From positions 124,001 through 188,000 of the forward strand of contig CAKTTC010000001.1 in the NCBI GenBank assembly GCA_934613645.1: 64,000 nt of DNA, written 5' to 3'. Positions 57,273 to 64,000 of the stretch are shown in pieces. The notes below the pieces were generated by a model that saw nothing but the letters and a program-made list of their open reading frames with translations, made no database searches and was not told the origin of the DNA. A program made the position numbers and the translations under genes. The first letter of the stretch is position 1; every line of letters starts with the position of its first letter. This DNA comes from an uncultured Opitutales bacterium (GTDB lineage Bacteria; Verrucomicrobiota; Verrucomicrobiia; Opitutales; Intestinicryptomonadaceae).

Positions 57273-58616
57273 TTATTTGTTTGTTAAATCGAAATTGCGC
57301 GCGGCGCGGCGGTCGGCCTCGTAAAAGAGTTTGAACGCCGCAAAGAGAACGGCGGCAAACACAATCCAGACTGCCGAAAGCGATGCTATCGAGCGCGAAA
57401 GCCCCATAATCGGCTCGACGTATCCAAGCAGCCACGGCGAAAGCGAACCTATTCCGAAGCCAATCGAAAGCATAACGCCCGCCGCCGACGCCTGAAATCT
57501 TTTCGGAATTACGTCGTAAAGGACAGTGTATGTGTTGGCGTCGAAAAACGCCCTGAAAAAGCCGAAGCCCGCAAACCCCGCGTAGACTGCAACCATATTG
57601 CCCGAAAGCCCCATCATCACTATGAACGGCGACGCCGCCAAAAGCCCCGCCGCCTGAAGCAAAATTCTGTAGCCCGCGTTTTTTACCGCAAGCTTGTCCG
57701 ATACGCACCCAGCCACGAGCACGCCCAAAAACGCCGCCGCGTGTGTGTAGAACATTGCGCTGAAGCCCGCCTGCGCGTGCGAAAGCCCGAACTTTTCCGA
57801 CAAATACCAAGTAGACCAAGTTAAATATCCCTGCAAAACGAAAATCAGACTCGAAAACGCGGCAACCAAACAGAGAGCTGTTCTGACCCTGAAAATCATT
57901 GCAAGCGATTCAAAAAAACTCGGTGCTTGCGGTTGCGTTTTCGCCGCTGCCGAAGTGCCGTCGGAAACGGTTGAAACGTCCGCCGCGCCCGTCAATCTGC
58001 CGTTTTCAGGCACGCGCAGTTCTTCTTCCGAAACCTTGTCGCGCAAACGCCACACAAGATAGAAACCGAAAATTACACCCACCGAACCGAAAATGTAAAA
58101 CGCGTTGCGCCAGCCCCATTTGTCGGCAACCCAGCCCGCAAGCGCGCCGCTTACAATCACGCCGAAATAGTATGAAGTTTGGTGTATGCTCATAGCCCGC
58201 GCGCGTGTGCGGTTGTCGTGGTAGTCGGCAATGGTTGCGTAGTTTGCGGGGGCGAAAAAAGCCTCGCCCATTCCCGTTGCGACGCTTCTGAAAATTATGA
58301 ACGAAACAAGCCCCACACACGAACCCGAAACTACCGTCGCAACGCTCCACAACAAAACGGCGAACACTATGACGCGCTTTTTGCTGTATCTGTCGGAAAG
58401 CACGCCCGCTATCGGCCCGAGCACCGCAAAGACAACGCCGAAGAGCGTGGCAATCAGCCCCGCTTCGGAAGTAGTCAGCCCGAGCGATTCGGAAATCGGG
58501 TTCAACAGCGTGTTGTAAATTTGCCTGTCCGCCTGATTGATGAAAAACGCGAACCACAACAACGCCAAAACCTCCCACTTGTAGAAACCCTTATCGCCCG
58601 ATTTTTTCGCCTCCAT
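57273..58616 (-). CDS. MFS transporter of the anion/sugar-acid (ACS, ExuT-like) type
   Basis: Twelve-helix major facilitator protein of 447 residues. The N-terminal ALLWFAFFINQADRQIYNTLLNPISESLGLT, GVLSDRYSKKRVIV and GVIVSGALAGWVADKWGWRNAFY are typical for the anion:cation symporter family of hexuronates and related acids. A long central cytoplasmic loop (about 200-240) separates the halves. It is first in the operon with the dehydratase and SDR genes and diverges from an AraC regulator at 58751, so it should import the sugar acid that this pathway degrades. Confidence 0.87.
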   Translation of the reverse strand: MEAKKSGDKGFYKWEVLALLWFAFFINQADRQIYNTLLNPISESLGLTTSEAGLIATLFGVVFAVLGPIAGVLSDRYSKKRVIVFAVLLWSVATVVSGSCVGLVSFIIFRSVATGMGEAFFAPANYATIADYHDNRTRARAMSIHQTSYYFGVIVSGALAGWVADKWGWRNAFYIFGSVGVIFGFYLVWRLRDKVSEEELRVPENGRLTGAADVSTVSDGTSAAAKTQPQAPSFFESLAMIFRVRTALCLVAAFSSLIFVLQGYLTWSTWYLSEKFGLSHAQAGFSAMFYTHAAAFLGVLVAGCVSDKLAVKNAGYRILLQAAGLLAASPFIVMMGLSGNMVAVYAGFAGFGFFRAFFDANTYTVLYDVIPKRFQASAAGVMLSIGFGIGSLSPWLLGYVEPIMGLSRSIASLSAVWIVFAAVLFAAFKLFYEADRRAARNFDLTNK

Positions 58617-58750
58617 AATTGAACCCTTCTCTGCGCGATTCTACCCCCTCGCCCGAAAATCGGCAACGAAAAAATCCGACTTTTTCGCTAAAAAATAGAC
58701 TTGTTTATTTTCCGCAAAAATTGCAATATCGCAACAAACAACGAACTGAT

Positions 58751-59683
58751 ATGGCGGAAAAAATTGAATACCTTTGGCACTCCAACAACGACGAATACGC
58801 GCAATTTTGGACAAAAGGAAGCGTCCAAAAATACTTCTCCGCGCCAAACACGGGCATGCCGCCCGAGTTCATAAACTCAACCGCCGACATCTTCGCCCCC
58901 GCCCCGCTTGCGCGCGACCCCCTGCCCGCGCACGGCATTCACGCTGGCGGCTACGCAGTCCACGTTTCGGGCTACTACCACAGCCGCCGCAGGCGCAACT
59001 ACCACGTTCTGCTGTTCGTTCTTTCGGGCGTGTTTTCGGTGTCGTTCGACGGGCAAAAGCACGAGCTCAAACGCGGCGACGCCCTCTGCGTTCCCGCCCA
59101 ATGCGTTTGCGGCGACAGCGTAAAAAAGGGCGAAGTCTCGCTTTTCTGGCTTCACTTAAAGCAGTCTTCGCGGCTCGATTTCGGCGCGCAGCCGACAGTT
59201 TTCCGTCCCGAGATTTTCGAGTCGGTTTCTGCCGCGCTTAAAATCTATCTCGACGAAGTTTACAGTCCGCGCCGCAGCATTTCGATTCTCGAAAAAATCG
59301 CCGACATAGTTTCGGAACTGCTCCTGCGCGAATTCGGCGTCCGCAAAGACCCGCGCCAAAACGCCGCCGTGCTGCGCGTCGCCCGACTCATCGAAAAATC
59401 GCCCGCCGAAAATTGGGACAGACTTGCCGCCGCAAAAAAGCTGAAAACTTCGCCGCAAAACGCCGACAAACTTTTTCTTGCAACGCTCGGCAAAACGGTC
59501 GCAAAAACGGTGCTCGACGCCCGAATGGAGCTTGCGCTGAAGTTTGTGAAATCGGGTGAGCGCAACTTTGCCACGCTTGCAAAAGAAGCTGGCTACGCCG
59601 ACGTGTCTTCGCTCTCCAAGGCGTTTAAACGCTACTACGGGAAGTCTCTGCGCAATTTTTCCAAGGAGCAAAAGGCGCAATAG
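58751..59683 (+). CDS. AraC-family transcriptional regulator of the sugar-acid operon
   Basis: Regulator of 310 residues from the ATG at 58751. It has a cupin-like sensor domain (about 70-160: HVLLFVLSGVFSVSFDGQKHEL, GDALCVPAQCVCGDSV) and a C-terminal double helix-turn-helix (about 215-305: FATLAKEAGYADVSSLSKAFKRYYGKSL in part). It is divergent from the MFS-dehydratase-SDR operon and is the likely activator of it. The longer in-frame start at 58619 would place a basic tail before the domain and overlap the operon promoter region. Confidence 0.88.
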   Translation: MAEKIEYLWHSNNDEYAQFWTKGSVQKYFSAPNTGMPPEFINSTADIFAPAPLARDPLPAHGIHAGGYAVHVSGYYHSRRRRNYHVLLFVLSGVFSVSFDGQKHELKRGDALCVPAQCVCGDSVKKGEVSLFWLHLKQSSRLDFGAQPTVFRPEIFESVSAALKIYLDEVYSPRRSISILEKIADIVSELLLREFGVRKDPRQNAAVLRVARLIEKSPAENWDRLAAAKKLKTSPQNADKLFLATLGKTVAKTVLDARMELALKFVKSGERNFATLAKEAGYADVSSLSKAFKRYYGKSLRNFSKEQKAQ

Positions 59684-59751
59684 CCAACCGTTTTCGGCGG
59701 CGGCGAAAAAATTGTTTACCTTTTCGCGTTTTCTGCAATGATAGCGCGCTT

Positions 59752-61632
59752 ATGAGTTTGATTTCGTTCAGCAGTGTAAGTTTGCGTTTCGGCGTCCACC
59801 CGCTTTTGGACTGCGCCGATTTGGCGTTGTGCGAAGGCGACCGCCTCGCGATTGTGGGGCGCAACGGGTGCGGGAAAACGTCGCTTTTGAAACTTATGGC
59901 GGGGCTTTTCAAGCCCGATTCGGGGCTGATTGAAACGGTAAATGGCGTGCGCACGGCATACCTGCCGCAGGAAGTTCCGTCTGATTTGTCGGGCAAAGTT
60001 TTCGACATCGTTGCCTTGGGACTGGGCGAAGACGGCGCGAAAATCTCGCAATACCTGCGCTTGGCGAATTCGCCCGAAGAGCTTTCCGAAGCCGACCACG
60101 CGGTTTTCGACGCCCTCCAGCATTTTATGAACGAAGGCGACGGCTTTGCCGTTGAGGCAAAAATCCGCGGAGTGATAGACCGCCTTGAGCTCGACGCCGA
60201 AAGCCTTGCCCAAAACCTGTCGGCGGGGCTTAAACGCCGCGTGCTGCTCGGGCGGGAGCTTGCCGCAAACCCCGACATTCTGCTTCTCGACGAGCCCACG
60301 AACCACTTGGACATCGACTCCGTTTTGTGGCTTGAAAAATTTCTCAAAAGCTGCGGCAAAACGCTCGCGTTTGTTTCGCACGACAGAACGTTTCTGGAAA
60401 ATCTCGCAACGCGCGTAGTGGGCGTCGACAGGGGCAAGCTCATCGCCTTCGACTGCGGTTTCGCCGAATTCCAACGCCGCCGCAACGAGCTTGAACAGGC
60501 GTGGGAACGCCGCGACGCCGCCTTCGACAAAAAACTTTCGCAAGAGGAGGCGTGGCTCAGAAAGGGCGTAAAAGCGCGCCGCACCCGCAACGAAGGACGC
60601 GTGAAAGAGCTTATGCGCCTGCGCGAAATCCGCAACGCCCGCCGCAACAAGCTCGGCACGCTCGGGGTATCGCTGCAGGAAGCGGAGCGCACGGGGCAAA
60701 AAGTGATGACCGTGGAAAACCTCTCCGTAAACTACGGCGAAAAAACGATAGTAAAAAATTTCTCGACCGTCATTTACGCGGGCGACAAAATCGGAATAAT
60801 CGGGCGCAACGGCGCGGGCAAAACAACGCTTTTAAACGCGCTCTTGGGCAAGCTTGCGCCCGCTTCGGGCGGCGTGAAATACGGCACAAACCTGCAAATT
60901 GCATACTTCGACCAGCTGCGCGGCGAGCTAAACCCCAAGCAGACGCCGTTCGATTTCATCGGGGGCGGCGGCGATTTTGTCTATTCGAACGGGCAGAGGC
61001 AAAACGTGATGGGGTATCTGCAAAATTTCCTTTTCGAGCCCGAGCAAATACGCGGCGAAATTGCCCTGCTCTCGGGCGGAGAGCGCAACCGCCTTATGCT
61101 TGCCAAGCTTTTTTCGTCGCCCTCCAACGTCATCGTTTTGGACGAACCCACGAACGACTTGGATATGGAGACAATCGAAGTTCTCGAAGCCGCGCTCGTT
61201 TCGTTCAAGGGCACTATCCTGCTTGTCTCCCACGACCGCGCGTTTTTGAACAACATCGTAACGGCAGTTTTCGGTTTTGAAGACGACGGCACAATAACGG
61301 AAATCGTGGGCGGCTACGACGAATGGAACGCGCGCAAAAAAGCGTCGGAAAAGAAAGCTGAAACGCCGAAGCCCGCCGCCGCCGCGCAGCCAAAGCCCAA
61401 AAGCCAGAAGCTTTCCAACAAGGAGCGCGAAGAGCTTGCAAACATTCCGCAAATAATTGCCGCGCACGAGGCCGAGCAGAAGGAGATTTCCGAAAAGCTG
61501 CAGTCGTCGGAATTCATCATCAACAACCCTACTCTCATTCCCGAGCTTGAAGCGCGCCTTGCGGAAATCGAGCGCGAAGACGAACGCCTTTTCGAACGCT
61601 GGAGCGAGCTTGACGCCCGCAACACAAAGTAG
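59752..61632 (+). CDS. ABC-F family ATPase (Uup-like)
   Basis: Soluble twin-ATPase of 626 residues without membrane segments. The first domain has Walker A GRNGCGKTS (36-44), signature LSAGLKRR and Walker B ILLLDEPTNHLD. The second has GRNGAGKTT, LSGGERNR and VIVLDEPTNDLD. A basic linker of about 80 residues (with KGVKARRTRNEGRVKELM) lies between them, and an Ala/Lys-rich coiled coil ends the protein (about 540-626). This layout matches Uup, which acts on ribosomes or DNA intermediates. ABC-F members also give antibiotic resistance, but Uup is the closer match. Confidence 0.9.
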   Translation: MSLISFSSVSLRFGVHPLLDCADLALCEGDRLAIVGRNGCGKTSLLKLMAGLFKPDSGLIETVNGVRTAYLPQEVPSDLSGKVFDIVALGLGEDGAKISQYLRLANSPEELSEADHAVFDALQHFMNEGDGFAVEAKIRGVIDRLELDAESLAQNLSAGLKRRVLLGRELAANPDILLLDEPTNHLDIDSVLWLEKFLKSCGKTLAFVSHDRTFLENLATRVVGVDRGKLIAFDCGFAEFQRRRNELEQAWERRDAAFDKKLSQEEAWLRKGVKARRTRNEGRVKELMRLREIRNARRNKLGTLGVSLQEAERTGQKVMTVENLSVNYGEKTIVKNFSTVIYAGDKIGIIGRNGAGKTTLLNALLGKLAPASGGVKYGTNLQIAYFDQLRGELNPKQTPFDFIGGGGDFVYSNGQRQNVMGYLQNFLFEPEQIRGEIALLSGGERNRLMLAKLFSSPSNVIVLDEPTNDLDMETIEVLEAALVSFKGTILLVSHDRAFLNNIVTAVFGFEDDGTITEIVGGYDEWNARKKASEKKAETPKPAAAAQPKPKSQKLSNKEREELANIPQIIAAHEAEQKEISEKLQSSEFIINNPTLIPELEARLAEIEREDERLFERWSELDARNTK

Positions 61633-61736
61633 CCGCGCCGCCAGAAACGCCCCGCGCGCGCCATTCCGAACCGTGTGTTGAATCCGCACTGAAATCGGGT
61701 TTGACTTGCTCTTTCCCGAAAAGCATGTCGTTGTGT

Positions 61737-62870
61737 ATGAATGCGACTATCAACAACACAATAAAAATGCTGGCTTTGGGCGCGCTTTTTGCATTGCCCG
61801 CTTTTTCTTTCGGCGAAAACGATACACCCGTTATAAAAAACCACCACCGCCCGCCGAGCATAAAAAATGCCGACGAACCGAAGCTGGAAAATCCGCAGTC
61901 GTTTTCGTTCATTCTTTTCGGCGACCCGCAAAACTACGCAAAGTTCGACTTCAACCAACCTTTGTTCGAGTATATGACGGCGTGGACTGCCGCGCAGAAA
62001 AAGCACCTCAACGTCAAAACAGTCCTCTGCACCGGCGACTTGGTTGAACAGAACGACAACCTCGTCAACGGCGGGCAAATCTACGCTGGGCAAAATTGCG
62101 GCAACCAGCCCAGCACCCTGCAATGGCAATCGGCATCGCGCGCGTTCGAGCGGCTCGACAACGTATACCCGTATATCTTGGCAACGGGCAACCACGACTA
62201 CGGCTACGATTCTTCCGAAGTGCGCCGCACGCGCTTTACGGAGTTCTTCGACATTGCCCGCAACCACAAACAATGGGGAGAGCATTTGGTAGCAACGTTT
62301 CCCAACGGCGAAGGGAGGGCGTCGCTTGAAAACGCGGCATACGCCTTTGTCTGCGGCAACTGGAAACTGCTTGTAGTCTCGCTTGAATTCACCCCGCGCG
62401 ACGAAGTTTTGCGGTGGGCGAAATCGGTCTGCGAGCGCAAGGAATTCGGCGATTTTAAAGTGATAATTCTTACCCACTCAATTTTGCGACAGGACGGCGC
62501 CTATCAAAAGGACAAATACAAAATGACGTGCAACCGCGGCGAGGACATCTACGAAAAACTCCTCTCCAAATGCCCGAACATAAAACTTGCAATCTGCGGG
62601 CATATGGGGAACACAAAAATAATGGCCGCACGCAAAACGGAAACCGCGCCCGACGGGCACAAAGTGGAAATCTTTATGTTCAATCCGCAGGCAATCTCGG
62701 GCTGGCACGGCAACGGCGGCGACGGCTGGCTGCGCATTCTGGAATTCCTCCCCGACGGGAAGACGCTTTCGGTGAAGACTTATTCCCCGCTGTTCGCGTT
62801 CTCGCAAAAAACGCAACACTTGGCTTGGGACAACTCGCCCGAACAAAAATTCAAACTCGTGCTTGAGTAG
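61737..62870 (+). CDS. Exported metallophosphoesterase
   Basis: Calcineurin-like phosphoesterase of 377 residues from the ATG at 61737, which gives the signal peptide MNATINNTIKMLALGALFAL with AFSFG after it. In-frame starts at 61701 (TTG) and 61725 are alternatives. Metal motifs: FILFGDPQNY (Asp, with Gln where His is common), VLCTGDLVEQ, LATGNHDYGYD, ILTHSILR and AICGHMGN. It lies 104 bases after the ABC-F gene and is followed by a strong terminator. The Gln for His change in the first motif is seen in some family members and may alter metal use. Confidence 0.87.
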   Translation: MNATINNTIKMLALGALFALPAFSFGENDTPVIKNHHRPPSIKNADEPKLENPQSFSFILFGDPQNYAKFDFNQPLFEYMTAWTAAQKKHLNVKTVLCTGDLVEQNDNLVNGGQIYAGQNCGNQPSTLQWQSASRAFERLDNVYPYILATGNHDYGYDSSEVRRTRFTEFFDIARNHKQWGEHLVATFPNGEGRASLENAAYAFVCGNWKLLVVSLEFTPRDEVLRWAKSVCERKEFGDFKVIILTHSILRQDGAYQKDKYKMTCNRGEDIYEKLLSKCPNIKLAICGHMGNTKIMAARKTETAPDGHKVEIFMFNPQAISGWHGNGGDGWLRILEFLPDGKTLSVKTYSPLFAFSQKTQHLAWDNSPEQKFKLVLE

Positions 62871-62891
62871 AAGAAGGCGCAAAACAAGCGT

Positions 62892-62928
62892 AAAAAAACG
62901 GAAGCTTTTTTTCTACTTCCGTTTTTTT
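62892..62928. terminator. Bidirectional terminator between metallophosphoesterase and tsaE
   Basis: AAAAAAACGGAAG (62892-62904) and CTTCCGTTTTTTT (62916-62928) form a perfect stem with A and T runs on both sides. It separates two converging genes and should stop both transcripts. Confidence 0.9.
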
Positions 62929-63022
62929 GCGTCTTATAAAAGTTTACGCGGGGCACAAAGCCACAAATAGCAAATAGCCGAATCCTTGTGCGAACAAAAC
63001 GCGCAGTTGTTTCAATCAGCTT

Positions 63023-63466
63023 CTACGCCAATTTGCGCAGCTTTATTGTGTGGGCGTTGCCGCGAATGTCGAAGTCGAGCCAGTAGTCGGGCTTGAAATA
63101 GTCGGCTACAATTTCCGCCCACTCTACGCACAGAATGCGCGGCGACGGCGCAATTTCGTCCAAGAGCAGGTCTTCAAAACGCGCGCCGTCGGCGAACCTG
63201 TATGCGTCAACGTGCACAAGTTTTCCGCCCGAGGGAATGTCGTATACGCAGCAAATGTTAAACGACGGGCTTTTCACTTTCTGCGTTATCCCCTTTGCGC
63301 GCGCCAAGCATTTTACAAACGCGGTTTTCCCCGCGCCCAAACCACCCGAGAGCGCAACGGAAAAATCGCCGCCCGCAACCTGCGCAAAAGACAAAGCAAC
63401 GGCGTTCGTGCTTTCGAGCGATTCGCACACAACGCCGTTTGCGAGTTTTTCGAGAATGTCCGACAT
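63023..63466 (-). CDS. tsaE: tRNA threonylcarbamoyladenosine synthesis ATPase TsaE
   Basis: P-loop ATPase needed with TsaB/TsaD for t6A37 modification of tRNA, 147 residues. It shows Walker A GGLGAGKTAFVK, switch-like KSPSFNICCVYDIPSGG and the conserved HVDAYRFADGARFEDLLLDE followed by LCVEWAEI. The ATG at 63466 is preferred over a TTG at 63469. It lies 3 bases after the stop of the aminotransferase gene on the same strand, so both are cotranscribed. Confidence 0.93.
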   Translation of the reverse strand: MSDILEKLANGVVCESLESTNAVALSFAQVAGGDFSVALSGGLGAGKTAFVKCLARAKGITQKVKSPSFNICCVYDIPSGGKLVHVDAYRFADGARFEDLLLDEIAPSPRILCVEWAEIVADYFKPDYWLDFDIRGNAHTIKLRKLA

Positions 63467-63469
63467 CAA

Positions 63470-64000
63470 TTACAGCTTGGAGCAGAAGCGCGCCATTCTC
63501 TCCAATCCCTTTTCGATAGTGGAATCGGCAACGGCGTAGCTGAAGCGTATGTTTTCGTCGGAGCCGAAAGCAATCCCGGGGACAACCGCCACAAGTTCGC
63601 TTTCAAGCAATTTTGCGCAGAAGTCGGAACTCGACATTCCGAACTGCGAAATGTTCGGGAACAGGTAGAACGCACCCTTCGCCCTTCTGCACGAAACGCG
63701 GTCTATTGCGTTCAAGCCCTCCCAAAGCATAAGGCGGCGGCGGTCGAAAACTTTGAGCATTGCCTCGAGCGACTCCTTCGCCAATTCGGGGTTTTGCAAC
63801 GCCGCCAATGCGCCGAACTGCGCGAAAGTTGTTGCGTTGGAAGTGGTCTGGCTCTGGAGGTTGGAGACCGCCTTGGCGATGTCGTCGGGGGCGGTGAGCG
63901 TGCCCAATCGCCAGCCCGTCATGGAATACGCCTTGCTGAAGCCCGAAACCAAAATGGTGTGGTTTTGCGCCTCCGCCGAAATCGACGCGGGACTTACCGA
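63470..64000 (-). CDS. Class-I PLP-dependent aminotransferase (N-terminal part outside window)
   Basis: C-terminal 176 residues of an aspartate/aromatic-type aminotransferase. The PLP lysine motif SGFSKAYSMTGWRLG (Lys in SKAYSM) is near the window edge, followed by TSNATTFAQFGALAAL and the domain-2 segments KGAFYLFPNISQFG and VAVVPGIAFGSDENIRFSYAV, with the conserved Arg that binds the substrate carboxylate. The beginning lies beyond base 64000. It fits aspartate transaminase (AspC type I) best. tsaE follows by three bases. Confidence 0.9.
   Translation of the reverse strand, partial: SVSPASISAEAQNHTILVSGFSKAYSMTGWRLGTLTAPDDIAKAVSNLQSQTTSNATTFAQFGALAALQNPELAKESLEAMLKVFDRRRLMLWEGLNAIDRVSCRRAKGAFYLFPNISQFGMSSSDFCAKLLESELVAVVPGIAFGSDENIRFSYAVADSTIEKGLERMARFCSKL

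Overview
The window looks like a chromosome segment of a Gram-negative bacterium, most likely a host-associated member of the Verrucomicrobiota (Opitutae-like). This placement is an inference. It rests on LPS core genes with a full ADP-heptose pathway, many outer-membrane proteins ending in Phe, a PEP-CTERM-tagged exported protein, a 33-residue AURKAIP1/COX24-type mini-protein, and many secreted glycan-active proteins. I see no rRNA, tRNA, CRISPR array, prophage or plasmid origin.

Layout. (1) 1-7380: a phosphate-starvation block. An operon of phosphate-type porin, pstS, pstC and pstA (cut by the left edge) diverges from phoR-phoB across a Pho-box-like array of 11-bp units. A low-molecular-weight tyrosine phosphatase follows. 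(2) 7457-15775: one long minus-strand operon of an outer-membrane protein, a three-part TRAP transporter (DctP, DctQ, DctM), two tandem eutB copies, eutC and a class-I glutamine amidotransferase. It looks like an ethanolamine import and deamination system without microcompartment, reactivase or EutH genes in the window. (3) 16067-29211: LPS and heptose region. FHS transporter, gmhA and a ROK kinase run leftward. MsbA-like ABC exporter, GT9, hldE1, hldE2, gmhB and hldD run rightward. A second GT9 and a kinase / nucleotidyltransferase-HAD / WavE-family trio follow. (4) 29225-31086: a small unstable patch with an unrecognised gene, a tyrosine recombinase and a decayed EamA transporter gene. (5) 31208-46730: accessory catabolism. 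IclR regulator, a PD40/di-heme protein with an SMP-30-like lipoprotein, a PIG-L deacetylase, a META lipoprotein, a frameshifted GH92 alpha-mannosidase-family gene, a GH2 beta-mannosidase lipoprotein, a SIMPL protein, an AraC regulator and a frameshifted DUF6259-type gene. (6) 46886-54181: a 1448-residue autotransporter, a PEP-CTERM serine protease interrupted by one stop codon, a metallophosphoesterase and the mini-protein. (7) 54357-64000: patatin, a sugar-acid operon (SDR, galactonate-dehydratase-like enolase, MFS) with a divergent AraC regulator, an ABC-F ATPase, a second metallophosphoesterase, tsaE and an aminotransferase cut by the right edge.

The most notable points are: the duplicated eutB genes, which show patchwork identity typical of gene conversion, inside a TRAP-linked operon; a TRAP binding protein that seems to lack the usual carboxylate-binding Arg; a kinase/nucleotidyltransferase-HAD/glycosyltransferase module of unknown product; a GH92 gene lacking the usual Glu of its GNEP motif; and four genes between 30.6 and 52.3 kb broken by one or a few point lesions.
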